64,000 nt of DNA from Cristatella mucedo (lineage: Eukaryota > Bryozoa > Phylactolaemata > Cristatellidae): NCBI GenBank assembly GCA_009760855.2, contig WPIO01000007.1, positions 9,539,501 through 9,603,500 of the forward strand, in the 5' to 3' direction. A program made the translations under genes and the position numbers. Below the pieces are notes generated by a model. That model was not told the DNA's origin, did no database searches, and saw only the letters and a program-made list of their open reading frames with translations. Positions 21,930-33,600 of the stretch are shown here, piece by piece (within the stretch, counting starts at the first letter, position 1; every line of letters begins with the position of its first letter).

Positions 21930-23430
21930 AGTCGGGCAGGTGATGATAATATCTTGTCGGGCTTCTCTTTGATAATGTCAGAAACATTTCAATCAGGGTT
22001 CAAGAGGCAGCACTCTACTGAAACTGCTCTCCTCCGTGTTAACAATGACATTCTACGTGGCAACGACGACGGGAATGTCACTTCCTTAGCTCTGCTAGAT
22101 CTGTCTGCTGCCTTCGACACCATTGATCACGAAGTTCTGCTTGAACGATTGAGAACAACGATCGGTCTGGCAGACGAAGCACTGGCGTGGTTTAAATCAT
22201 ACTTGTCTGATCGTGTTCAATCCGTTTCGTGTGGGGGTCAGGTCTCAGACATGAGAAGGGTCACCTGTGGAGTCCCTCAAGGGTCTGTACTTGGTCCCTT
22301 GCTGTTCTCCATTTATACGCAACCTCTGGGAAAAGTGATTAAGGCCCATGGAATAGGATATCACTTCTATGCTGACGATACTCAGTTGTATTTGTCATTT
22401 AAACCGTCGGAATCTGCTGCAGCACCCGAGAAACTGAATGCTTGCCTTGCCGATATTCGATCCTGGATGTCGGAAAACTTCCTGAAATTAAATGACGATA
22501 AAACCGAACTGCTTCTCATAGGACACCCTAAGCGTGTGGCTGGATTAAAAGGCTTTGCTGTTCTAATAGGTGATGCTATTGTGCGACCTTCACTAGGTGC
22601 TCGTAATCTAGGTGTCGTGTTCGACAGCTGCCTCAATTTCAAAAGCTTCATTCAGAAGACTGCCTCTACAGCTAGCCATCACATCCGATCCCTATCCAAG
22701 ATTAGAAGCTGTCTCCCACAGTGGCTTGTAAAAAAATTAACTAGCTCTTTAGTTCTGTCTCGGCTTGATTATTGTAATTCCCCTTTGGCTGGGCTACCAA
22801 AGAAAGCTATTATGCCACTACAGCGGACTATGAATATGGCTGCAAGGCTGGTCTTCAAGTCCCAGCGGTTTGAGCACGTGTCACCTTTGCTGGAAGAGCT
22901 AGGATGGTTGCCGGTTGAGCAAAGGATACAGAGCAAAGTTCTTACACTGACCCACAAGGCCTGCCACGGCTTGGCTCCTTCATACCTAGCTGAACTGCTG
23001 CATCAGTTTCAGCTTGTTCGTGCCTTCAGGTCCTGTGTGGACAATAAATTAGCTGTCCCATTCCTCTGCTTAAAGACAGTTGGCGACAGAAGCTTTAGCT
23101 CTGCAGGTCCTAGACTGTGGAACTCGCTTCCACAATTCTTTCGCAACGACATCTACTCTCCAACTGCCGACTATGGCACATCTTTTTCAACGGTCCTGAA
23201 CTGCTACTTCTATGCTACTCACTACCTCAACTGCTCTCCTAACTCTGCTATGCTTCTCATTTTCTCTTTGTTGCGTGAGACGAAGTCTGTTGGCTACCGA
23301 ATGCGTACCGAAAGCCGCTTAGGCTGTGAGTGCGCTATACAAAACTCTCCTGCGTAACACCCACATGGTCTTTATGACTTTGTGGAGTTACTGACGGAGA
23401 TACATTACATTAAATTAGTCTCGCTAGTGG
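21930..23430 (+). mobile_element. LINE-A copy, 5'-truncated, with intact RT C-terminal frame
   Basis: It begins within the reverse-transcriptase domain and runs to the element's 3' end, which reads TTTGTGGAGTTACTGACGGA followed by GATACATTACATTA. It is the best-preserved LINE in the window and the reference used here for LINE-A. The 5' truncation abuts a (CT)n tract. Confidence 0.9.
21954..23357 (+). CDS. LINE-A reverse transcriptase, C-terminal part (467 codons open)
   Basis: The open frame has the conserved order of a non-LTR reverse transcriptase of the L2/CR1 type: QSGFKRQHSTETALL, LLDLSAAFDTIDHEVLLERL (the first catalytic Asp region), GVPQGSVLGPLLFSIYT, the catalytic YHFYADDTQLY box and ENFLKLNDDKTELLLIG. 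These are followed by the thumb and C-terminal part with LDYCNSPLAGLP and SYLAELLHQF. The endonuclease domain is missing through 5' truncation, so this copy cannot be autonomous. The absence of stops over 1.4 kb points to a recent insertion. In-frame methionines lie near 21975, but no native start is implied. Confidence 0.9.
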   Translation: MSGFSLIMSETFQSGFKRQHSTETALLRVNNDILRGNDDGNVTSLALLDLSAAFDTIDHEVLLERLRTTIGLADEALAWFKSYLSDRVQSVSCGGQVSDMRRVTCGVPQGSVLGPLLFSIYTQPLGKVIKAHGIGYHFYADDTQLYLSFKPSESAAAPEKLNACLADIRSWMSENFLKLNDDKTELLLIGHPKRVAGLKGFAVLIGDAIVRPSLGARNLGVVFDSCLNFKSFIQKTASTASHHIRSLSKIRSCLPQWLVKKLTSSLVLSRLDYCNSPLAGLPKKAIMPLQRTMNMAARLVFKSQRFEHVSPLLEELGWLPVEQRIQSKVLTLTHKACHGLAPSYLAELLHQFQLVRAFRSCVDNKLAVPFLCLKTVGDRSFSSAGPRLWNSLPQFFRNDIYSPTADYGTSFSTVLNCYFYATHYLNCSPNSAMLLIFSLLRETKSVGYRMRTESRLGCECAIQNSPA

Positions 23431-23490
23431 CACATCGGCACGATCGAACATTGATGTCAATCTCTTGTGCATTATCTTGTGGTCCATGAT
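23420..23490 (-). mobile_element. Short RT fragment of a further LINE
   Basis: The minus strand reads LFDIMDHKIMHKRLTSMF, similar to the AFDTIDHEVLLERL motif of reverse transcriptase but different from both LINE-A and LINE-B. Confidence 0.4.
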
Positions 23491-23559
23491 GTCGAAAAGG
23501 CTGTCAACTGGTGGAGCAGGACGGAGACTATTCGTTCCTTTATCATTGCTACCTAGATG

Positions 23560-23720
23560 TCATTATTCGAACTGAGCTTATTCAGAAGGCCATCTCCACA
23601 GCCAGCCACCTCGTTCGATACCTGCCCAGAATGAGGACCTATTTAACGAAATGGGAGTTCCGTTTCACGAAATGGCATTGTCCAGATCGCCTAGCTCTGT
23701 GACAAGTCTCTAAGCAATAG
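23560..23720 (+). mobile_element. Divergent LINE-A fragment
   Basis: Reads LIQKAISTASHLVRYLPRM, matching FIQKTASTASHHIRSLSKI of LINE-A. It ends with GTGACAAGTCTC. Confidence 0.6.
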
Positions 23721-23959
23721 GCTTCTGTAACTCAGTGTCGGCATGGCTATCGAGGAAAACAGCCTCTAAAATTGACATTCCCAATGCATTTTTTTAGTAT
23801 TTAATCCAAGAAGGTTAATCCAAGTGCCCTTGGTTAGGCTGTGGTGGCTCTTTGTCATGCAGAAGATACAACCTTATAGTTAAGCTACACCTCGTACAAA
23901 ACTTCCAAAGCCTAGCTCTTCCGACTGACGTCACGACACCCCCTGCAAGTACTGCTGGC

Positions 23960-24500
23960 ATCCACACATGCATGGCAGCAAACTTTCTCAGGTTATGGGT
24001 AAACCAAGTGTGACTCAGACATTAGAAAAGAACGCTCAAAATCGGCTCTGCCAGCATAATCTAGGTGTCCTGTTCTGAAGTGACCTTTCACTAGACGACC
24101 ACCTCAGCTCCACAGTCACGTCTGCGTACTTTCGGCTACATAATATTCCTAAAATTTGAGCTAGGATACTACATCCAAATTGTTCAATGCATTTGTGATA
24201 TTCGATCTCAACTTCTGTAAATCACTGCTTGCTGGCCGACTGGCCTGTGCAATCAGGTACTTACAACTGATAAAAAACTTTGCTGCTAGGCTTGTTTGTT
24301 GTGAATGACGAAGTTGCCACATCCTACCACTTCTTGCCGACCTGAATCCTGGGTCCCCATCAAGCAGCTTATCGACTTCAAGGCTCTCACAGCATTTAGT
24401 GGGTCCCGTGATTGTCATTTGTGTGCTTATGCATGTCTAGAAAGAGATTGAGTTATCCGAGGTACTATATCGAATTTATTATTATTATTACTATTATAAG
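23960..24500 (+). mobile_element. LINE-B 3' fragment
   Basis: Plus-strand LINE-B region including TCTGTAAATCACTGCTTGCT (the DFCNSLLAGLP region, frameshifted). It ends with GTCTAGAAAGAGATTGAGTT and (ATT)n at 24476-24497. Confidence 0.7.
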
Positions 24501-24504
24501 GCTC

Positions 24505-24690
24505 TGACATGCACTTTTAAGTCCCATTATTCTCTGGCTCCATCGTAGCTATCAGATCTACTTCCCCACCAGGCTAGGTATTGTGCCACCTGCTTTTCTT
24601 ATTCAAATCGTTTAGCTACACCTCGTACGAACCTCAAATCCTTTGGAGACCATGCCTTTAGTTCGTATGCTCGGTTCCCGACTGACTGAT
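24505..24690 (+). mobile_element. LINE-B fragment, plus orientation arm
   Basis: Contains the TCTCTGGCTCC and CCTTTGGAGACCATGCCTTT elements of the LINE-B C-terminal region in plus orientation. It meets an inverted LINE-B segment at about 24,690. Confidence 0.65.
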
Positions 24691-24692
24691 GG

Positions 24693-25480
24693 GGAGTTAT
24701 TCTGATAGGTAGGCCGGAGCCAGATAATTGAGGAACTTAAAAAAAACAGTATGAGGTGGTGTGATGTGGCAACTGAGACGCTCATGATAGACAAGCCTAA
24801 CTGCAGAGTTTGTGCTAGCTGTAACCGCCTGATCGCACAGGAAGGAAGACCAGCAAGCAGTGAGTTGCAGAAGTCGAGATCGGATGTCACAAATGCATGG
24901 ACCAATTTAGATGTGGTATCCCCTGTCTAAACAAGCCCCAATTTCAGCAATGTTATGTAGCTGAAAGTAGGCAGACTTGACTGTGGAGCTGATGCGATCT
25001 TCTAATAAAAAGTACCTCGGAACAGAACACCTAGATTACGTGCAGATTCAACAAGAGGTATGCTGGCCAAGCCGATTTTGAGTGGCAGGTTTTCTAATTT
25101 CCGAATCACACTTGGTTTGCCCATACTTAGTAGGTTGGTTTTGTCGTCATTCAATTTAGGAAAGTTTGCTGCTATCCATGTACGGCTGTCGTCAATACAT
25201 GCGGCAAGGGTGTGTTGAGAATTCAACGTGCTGGACGGCTGGGAGGGATCAAAGCAAAGGTACAACTAAGAGTCATATGCATAGAGGTGAACGCCTATAT
25301 TTATGCTTGGCGATCACATCGGCAAGAGGTGAGTATAAACTGTGAAAAGAAGCAGACCTAGCACAGTGCCCTGAGGTACCCCGTTTACATGCTGACACAG
25401 TGCATGTTACCTTCAGCCATGTTATATTTGTAGACATAGACATTGTGCATATCACCACCAACCATTCGATCATGCTTCTT
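24693..25480 (-). mobile_element. LINE-B fragment, inverted arm with RT frames
   Basis: Minus-strand frames include LDFCNSLLAGLPSCAIRRLQ and ANFPKLNDDKTNLLSMGKPS. Near 25.3-25.4 kb are degraded remnants of the VPQGSVLG region (GGGTACCTCAGGGCACTGTG on the minus strand). Confidence 0.8.
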
Positions 25481-25560
25481 TGACAGCATATGCAAAACGC
25501 CTAGAAAGAGATTAAGCTCAGAGGGCCCTTTACAAATGTACTATTATAACTATTATTTGT
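25450..25560 (+). mobile_element. LINE-B 3' tail
   Basis: AAACGCCTAGAAAGAGATTA, GAGGGCCCTTTACA and an ATTAT tail in plus orientation, directly beside the inverted LINE-B arm. Confidence 0.7.
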
Positions 25561-25900
25561 ATACTTAGCTGAACTACTGCACCAATTTCAGTCCCATCGT
25601 GTGGTAGGTCTTGTCAGTGCAGTGTTACTTTCTTTTACTAGCTGGTGACACGTTTTTCTCTTCGGGTCCTAGACTTCGGAACTCACGTTAAAAATTGTTC
25701 TACGAAGCTGTTGTCTGTCTTCTCTTCTTGCCGACTAGGGCAGACCCTTTCCAGAGGTGGGAGCTGCTACTCACTTCCTTGACTATACTCCTGACTCAGG
25801 TATACTTCTTTCACTTTTTATATGTTGCATACGAAGAAGGCTGTTAGCCATTGGCTGCTGACTGGAAACCCCTTCGACTTCGAGTGCACTGTGAAAGAAA
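25561..25900 (+). mobile_element. LINE-A 3' fragment, degraded
   Basis: TTAGCTGAACTACTGCACCA matches the LAELLHQF region of LINE-A. It continues through GGTCCTAGACTTCGGAACTC. Confidence 0.7.
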
Positions 25901-26819
25901 TATCCACTATGTACTGACCATTAATTAAGCATTCAGGTTTATAGCAGTCCCGAATAAACACCAGTCTCATGCAGGGTCGGCTACAGGTACTAAAAAAGCA
26001 GGCCTTAACACGCAACAGCATTGAAATTTTGATGGCTGATTCAGTTCGACCGCCCGACTTGGATGTCACAGCAACAAAAGGGCACCACGAGAAAGGGCTA
26101 TTCAGCTGGACATTCAGCCTAGACTATAGATTGCCATGCTCTAGCCAAACCTGACTTGCTGTTCTCGAGGACTACCGCTTGCATATGTAAACGAGAGGTG
26201 TTAGCTGTTTGATTCCGCAGAAGCTAGCAAGGCAAGGTACAGCTCCACTGGCCACAGAAATTGCACCAGACCACAAACAATCAGAAGAGTTGCTAATGGC
26301 ACAGACCCATAGCAGACAGCTGCTGCAGTAGCAGGTTTCTGTACATGCTTTAGCGCACACGAGCACGTTGGTTTTCTCGAGGGTTGACGATGGCTAGTTT
26401 TCCGAGACATCGGCATATACTATGCAGTTGTCCAAACTAAGAACGCCACGTCCTGCCAAACATCTTTGCAAAGTCTCAAAATGCAGTCTCAGCATGCTCA
26501 GTCTCTGACACGTGCGCAGTCTCACTGCCGATGTCTGCGAGCTTGCGTTCGAGTGGGTGCCCAAAACATCTATTCAAAAGTGTAGCCACAGCAACTGCCC
26601 ATGGGCGGTTGGACAGGGTGGATATGCCAGTGCTCGTTCGAGTGCGAGAGTTCGAGTGAGGGAAATGTGCTTATGCACCTCAATATGCACCGGCACGTCC
26701 ATATATTCTGTCGCCTAGTGTGTATCTGGTCTACAACACCCACCGCCTCCGGCTTATAGCCCTCACTTTTTCGTGATCCTTCACGGCTGCTACTCTGTCA
26801 ATAGCACCCGTTGTCCTAT
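25901..26819. other. No gene recognised
   Basis: Short frames on both strands without domains; not assigned to a repeat family. Confidence 0.3.
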
Positions 26820-26935
26820 CTAGGCTACACTACCCACCTTTTCTTGTTTGCGTGAGACAAAGTATGTCGGCAATCTCTTTTGTATCGAAAGCTTCCTACG
26901 CAGGTTTTAGGAGTTGCAGACGGAGATGAATGACT
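26820..26935 (+). mobile_element. LINE-A 3' end fragment
   Basis: TTGCGTGAGACAAAGTATGT followed by GGAGTTGCAGACGGAGATGA corresponds to the last 120 bp of LINE-A. Confidence 0.6.
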
Positions 26936-27132
26936 GTGTGCGCCTGACTAATACCCCAGAACCGGTCTACTTTAGCAAGCACGACTGCAATGTCTCAGTG
27001 AAGATGCATCACTTCATCGGAGTTAAGCCAACGGGATAGTGGCAAGTGTGCTATGCAAGTGGCACAAGAGCTTCGGGGTGATTACAAAGAAGCAAGCAAC
27101 CACACAATTCACTGGCAGAAAGCAAAAGCATC

Positions 27133-27297
27133 TCCCTCTGTCTGTCTCTCTGTCTGCCTCTGTCTGCCTCTGTCTGTCTCTCTGTCTGTCTCTCTGTCTG
27201 TCTCTCTGTCTGTCTCTCTCTCTGTCTGTCTGTCTGTCTGTCTCTGTCTGTCTCTCTCTCTCTCCCTCTGTGTCTCTCTCTGTGTCTCTCTCTCTCG
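27133..27297. repeat. (CTGT)n/(CT)n simple repeat
   Basis: CTGTCTGTCTCT-type units over about 165 bp, lying just downstream of the minus-strand FAM185A-like gene end. Confidence 0.95.
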
Positions 27298-27499
27298 AGT
27301 TACGGAGCAAGCAGCCGTTGAGCATAGCCGTCCAGCAGTCATTCCAGAGACACAGGTAACAAGAGCTAACAATAGAAATACCGGTCAATTAAAAAAGCAC
27401 AATGTATTTGTAAAACACCGAACATTCCCTAAAACATTGCATACCACATAGGAACAACACTAGTCACATACATTACAGTCGACGATCGAAGTTAGGCAG

Positions 27500-27606
27500 C
27501 TAGCTGTTCGTCTGTGCAGCAAACCAGTTGCTTGCGAGAATGGCAATGGTCCCACTTCCAGTTACAGCCGACAGCTGTTTCCCAGTCGTCTCCGGTCCAA
27601 CGTATC
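27500..27606 (-). CDS. FAM185A: FAM185A-like exon 7 (terminal)
   Basis: The acceptor GTTTTCTAG lies just above 27606. The first two bases complete a Gly codon split with exon 6. It encodes YVGPETTGKQLSAVTGSG, then TIAILASNWFAAQTNS and a TAG stop at 27502-27500. The W-F near the C-terminus fits the end of this family. Confidence 0.82.
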
Positions 27607-30600
27607 CTAGAAAACGATATCGAGAAAGCATTTGGCTGCGATTAGGAGACCGCACTAGTCACCGATTAAACGACCGCACTGGACGATGAGCAAGTGGCAT
27701 TCACCATAAAAAAGCGGTAAGTTGAAAGAGATTTTCACACACACACCTTGCACTGCTCTATGCCGTCCATCGCTTTGATTGTCGGTTTCAACAGCAAGCA
27801 GATTATCGTCGATGGAAATCTGATTTGCCCTGAGGCTAAACCTCGTAGACCCAGACTCCGGCAGACGTACCGTTATGTCTCCTGCATTCGCCGTGCAATG
27901 TAAGCCCGGCACGCGACGGTGTAGTTTGCGATGATACAATTTATGATAATAACAATTCAAGATGCAAAGCTATCCGCCGTACTTACCTGTAGTGCACTTC
28001 AGGCTGGCTTCGTCATGTTGCACCAGATAGACGTCGACATTCCCGTGCTCCGTGCAAGCGGCAAGGCTGCCCTTGACCGACTCTGAAGCAGTAGCACCAA
28101 CAGTCAGCACTAACACAGCGAGTCGGTAGCACCTCTAATGGTGCCACAGTGGCCGACAGTGGCGCTGATCACAACGGAAGTGGAAAAGCAACAAACAACT
28201 GAACGCTCCACATGAGACACTATAGCACTCGCACATGCACTCACGCATTGCAGGCAAGACAGGCCATAGATTTGCCACCTATTCGACTGCAGCACGTCGC
28301 CAGCCAGCGAGGTTTGCTCAATTCTTACCCATGCCAAATAAAAACCGGTCTCACTTTCCGAATCACGGTCTGCCAAGGCTCGGAGGGAAAACAGGCCTCT
28401 AGCCATCTTAGATTCAACACGTGAAGGCAAGGTCAATGACGGAGAGTTTGCTTGGGTGATTCGCTCTTCGCTTGCAGAGAAACGCTTTGTTCTGCCCAAC
28501 TCGGCCGCCGGCCAACTTGCCCTCGTAACAACTGTCCTCATTCCCGCAGTTCAATCTGGCCTCTCCTTCTCCCCTACTGTGCAGCGAGCGAAGTGCACTG
28601 CTTTGAAGGACTTTTTATGGATCTGCTGAAGTGATGTGAGCTTGTTTTTTGTTCCAGTGAGCCTTCATGCTTCTGTGTGTGTGCATGATTCAGTGCATTT
28701 TCCTATCCAAGGGTCCTACTAACCGACCATTACTGTCGACCACTGGCGACAATCCTGCTGAAACGGTGGCATGCTAAATCAGCCAGAGTATGACTGATAT
28801 TCATCATTTGTGGTTCCGGAATTATAACTGCTAGAGACTGTTTATGCGATCATCTATGGCCAAGGCCGAATAAAAGCTGAAGCCGTGTAATAGGCAGTCA
28901 GTGGTGCTCCGAGATTTGGTGCCTCGGCAGTGGAGCTGAGCTGTACTCTAGGCCACTGATCCCTACGAGAGTTGGTGTACATCATGGCTGCGTTGTTGAA
29001 TGCCTGTAACCATCGGTCGCTGCCAAATAGACTTCTCTAAGCTATGGATATGGTCTTGCTATCTTGATGTACGGGCACACTCTTTGTTACTGTCGTGCTT
29101 CTCTACTGCCAGTATGTCTGCATGCATTGGCGCTGCACCTACAAGTCGACATGCCGTGACGGGATGGGAGGTTGAAAGCATCACCTATATTTGTTTCGTG
29201 TCGGCTGAGACTAGCACTGCTACACTAGTGCTGTGCTTGCAGCCTGGTTCTGTCCGGATGTGGAAGCTGCGCTTCATCTCGTTTGTAAAACTGCTCTCAA
29301 ACGAGATGAAATTCGGCAGCACGGCAAAGACGACCGGCAATATGGCCAGATAGAACCACTCACGAGGAGCGGTGCTGTTGGTGGCAGCAGCAGCAGCAGC
29401 AGCGGTGGGGGGATGCAAGCACATGCAGCCGGCCTGACTCACTGAGCTTCACGTTCCCGCACCCAGCCTTGGCTGAAATGCTGCCGTGACAGCTTCCCAT
29501 GCTGACGTGACCCTCGTCTGTTGTGACACTCGCTGTGACGGCATAGAGCGATTTCGCTGCGATGCCGCCGCGACCAGACACGGCAATGGCCACGTGCTGT
29601 CCCTGAAGCCTGTCGGCCGACACAGACTAAAAGCAGACAGACTAGCGGACGGACGGAAGCACTACCGGAACAGCTACGAGAGTGTCGCCTGAGAGGGCGT
29701 GACACGTCAGGACACGCGGCAGGCGACACTCGCCAGTAGAGAAGCAGCGCCTCGAGAGCAGCGCTCACGCTCAGCGCTCGCTCGCGGTAGGCGGCGAGAC
29801 TTCTGCCACATCGGCCAGCAGCCTCCAGCCAACGCGATAAAGTGGCACACGCACTTCTTGAGACATGGTTGCTAACAGCCAGTGAGCAGATTCGCAGGGC
29901 ACCACACATTCTCTTGCAACTGGCGTCTGCTCCAGCACTTCGAGGGCCCACACACACACACACACACAGGACATCAAGTTCATGGTTTAGACAACAGTGG
30001 AGGGAAGTGCCACTCCTTGATCTCCGGCAGTCAAGCGTGAGTCACACGTCCCACTCCTCACTCCCACGATTGCTAAGTGTACCCTAATGCCAGCCTGTTT
30101 TGACCTAGCGGTAAGGTGCTCGCCTTCACCGACCGAGGTCGTAGACTCGATCTCTGCGGCCTATGTAAAGTATCTGGAGGATGGAATTTAAGCTCTCTTA
30201 GGGCGCTGCATAAATGAAGTATTTTTTTAATCGTGCGCATGACGACATCACACGTCCAGGAAAGTCGATTTCGGCTCTAGCGATTGCCTAGCCTCTAGTC
30301 ATGCAGTCGCATAATTTCAATTTTTTTTTACCGTGAATAGGTGTCCTCCTACCTTCCTACGCCGGCTGTTTTGATTTCTTGCTTAAGTCCCCAAGCAAAT
30401 GAAATGCAAGGTTTGATTTCAGTCTCAATGCAACAGAGTTCTCAGATAGCAAGGTATACCCAACTTCAGCTTGTATCACAGAAAGTCCAATGCATGGTCA
30501 AGGCGATGAAATCTGAATGTCCAACAGGTACCAATTAGCCCAAGAGCATCATTACCAACTCTTCTAACATAAAATGAAATCGTGCACCAGTTGAGATAAT

Positions 30601-33600
30601 TAGGTTCATCCGGTGCCTTGCATGCCTGAAAAATTGGAAAGAAGCTCAGGGCACAGACTTATAAGCATATATCTAACACGACCAAATGGCTACATATCAG
30701 CCTCCCTGGCTAGTCACAAACGAGCCACCATATATCAGTAGAGGCTAAGATTGTCTGCGTTATTTATAGATATATGCCACACACGTCGGACTAGGAGTCA
30801 TTCCACAGGAAGTCCAGGGTAGTGCTACCACATCGGCCTGCTGCCTTGAACAAAACGTGGAGTATCTTGATTTTGCGACATCCCATTGAGCCCACTCAAG
30901 CTAACAGAGCAGTAGCTAAATTAAAAAAAATCCAAAAAAGGATGGGCATACCAAGGAGCTTCGATGCATTTGCCTTGGATGTATTATCCACCAAGTTATG
31001 TCTAATAGTCTTCCCACCCTGAGAAGTAAACAAGTAAACAGGTTGGAATGTTTGCGATGCTGAAGAATTCTCATGACAGCACAAGGGCACTAGGAGGCAA
31101 GAGCAACTTAAAGGAATGTCATAGCCTCTGCATTTCGAAAACACAGTCGCGTGTGACGCTTCGAATCTCATTAACAGGGGGCTGTGGATGAGTCGACGGG
31201 TGAGAGCTGTTAAGTCGGACAATCTCTGAGATATAAGGTCTGATTCCTGTTCCCAGTCAGGCTCATTAGCTTTTGCCACTCACATCCTTTAGCAGACAAT
31301 CTCAGAGCTCTGCATTTAAAAAAAGTATAGAAGTAAAGGTCGGCTGACTCAGCAGCAGCCACGTTTAATTAGCTACTGAAGAGCCTCAGTCGCTATCAAT
31401 CCACGCCAGCTGGTCTGCTAGGACGCTTGGTTGCTGAGCTCACAGAGCCGGACCAGGAATCGAACCTGGCATCTCTTGATTAAATATAACTCCTTTGCGC
31501 GGCACACGAAGAGAACTGAATCGATATGCAGGTGCTTTACATATGCCGCAGGGCTCGAGCCCACGACATCGGTCATCAAATACATTCACCTTAATGTACC
31601 TCGGCCTGAAACTCCACAGAGCCACAAAGACTATGTGGGTGCTATGCAGAGCAGTTTTGTATAGCACCCTCACAGCCTAAGCGGCTTTTGGTATGCACAA
31701 TTCTGTGGCCAACAGACCTTGGCCTTGGTTGGGCAAGCACCTTAACCACTGGGCTAAACACATATAGTAGTAATTAAGTAACCAGGCTCAATGCCAGAGA
31801 ACTATTCGAGATAGCTTGCCTGGGAATGGTGTCCGAATCTCAGTGGATGGCAGTTGCATCAACAGAAGCAGACTGCATCAACAAAAGGAGACAGCAACCA
31901 AACCACTAACCACCTACCAAGGTGAATAGGTGGCATCTAATTAGGTGAGCCACGTGACCAAAACAGCTAGGAGAGGCAAGTCAAAGGCTATTATAAAGCT
32001 GTACTGGCGAGCGTTTGGAGTTAAGACATCTGAGAACTTGTCGCGAATGCAAACTAGCTTCGAACCAGCCATGTCTCCACTGGGTATGGTCGGAGTAGAG
32101 ACTAGACTCGTTGTCGGGCTGTTACATTTGCTTTCATTAGGCAACAAAATGGATCTCGTAAGTGCAGAGGTCGTAAAGTTTCCCGTTTGATGGTAAACGA
32201 AAGCAGAGCGGCAGCTATCTGCAGACATGTATGTATCTGCCGCCTCGAGAATTTAGCTGCCGTCCTTTTATAGGCAGGTTTCTTTCTCAATAAATCCCTG
32301 TATTCTAAACTCTTACAGCCCTACAGACTGATCTCCCTATGCAGGTGGCATCCATGTTGCTTGATGGGTCTGTTCCTGATCGGTCAACTGCCTCAGAAAT
32401 CTACGATCTACCTGCAAGAAGAGACCGTCCAGCTAATTCCTTGAACACGGCCTGAGACTCTCGAATCCATCAAGTCAGCCAACAGTCCCACCCCTTACCA
32501 GTAAAACTGACGCTACAGCCTCAAGTGCTGTGGTCTCTCGACTCCGAAATTGTATTAGTGTATGCACAGCTTCAAGGAGTAGACATAAGCTATGCTTCGA
32601 TGGCAAAAGCTGATCCACACAGCAAGAACAAATTCTAGTACGGTAGCAACTACAGTGGCTGAGTGGTCGAGCGAATCAGCCGGTGAAGCATAATCGGTAA
32701 AATCAAGATTCCAGTCTTACGCCATCTTTCACTTTTAAATCCATGTTGCCGATCGTGGCCTTCCTTAGAATGATGTCTCCTGCATTTACAATGACGGATA
32801 TGTTGCCGGCCTATAAAAAAACTGCTGCTACTAATCACCAAGCTCTACATGGCACTTATCATGAGGCAGCATAGCAGGAATGCACACACGTTTAGCTCCG
32901 ACCAACTGTGAGTACAGTCTATCTATGTCGAGCCCACTTTGATCATACTGAGTTGATGGCGAGCCTACAAAGCCTACTAGCAATACCGATTGTGTATGCC
33001 AGGCTTTACAGAGGTCACCAAAGATGGCTTAGCATCTATCTCACGAGAAAGGTAGCTAAGACAGGGAGCCGTGAAAATGCTTCACGGTCGAGCCAGCCCT
33101 GTGCTACAACTAGGTACAAAACACAATTCTAACATTGTAGGCTTTAAAGGGCCGTTGTGCTTCGATGAAAGCGAGTGCTGAAAGTCTGCAACTATCGCCT
33201 GGGAATAGAGTTAGCCGTGGCATGCTTAGAAGGCGATTAGATTAGGCTGGTCAGCATTCTCGAGTCGCTAAGCACTTCTCCCTGAGAAGGATGTGTGTGG
33301 TAAGCCGTTCACAGTGCACCAAGTCTAGGATCACTGGACTGCTTAAGGATAGGATTTGAGTTGTACGGAGCAATAAAGCAAATTCACGCTCTTTTCAAAC
33401 AACAAAAGGCTTTAGTGCGTTGGCAACCCAACAAAACCTACTTACCCAACCGCCTTGCAGCCAAAGGTCAAATCCGTGGCTAAGATGTCATGGTATTGGG
33501 AGGGGGGATGCTTTAGCAGAAATGGCACCCGAGTCCTGCATTGCATTTCACGTATAATCACCCAAGACGTCTATTTAAACCTGCCTCAGAACGTAGGACT

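Noticed and set aside
27023-27451. Repetitive Cys-Leu-Ser / Arg-Glu-Thr-Asp frames
   Set aside because: They come from the (CTGT)n repeat. The true coding end of the neighbouring gene is at 27,500.
28110-28541. 143-codon minus-strand frame as an extra FAM185A-like exon
   Set aside because: Exons 4 and 5 already join in phase with consensus sites, and inserting this segment would break the repeat pattern.
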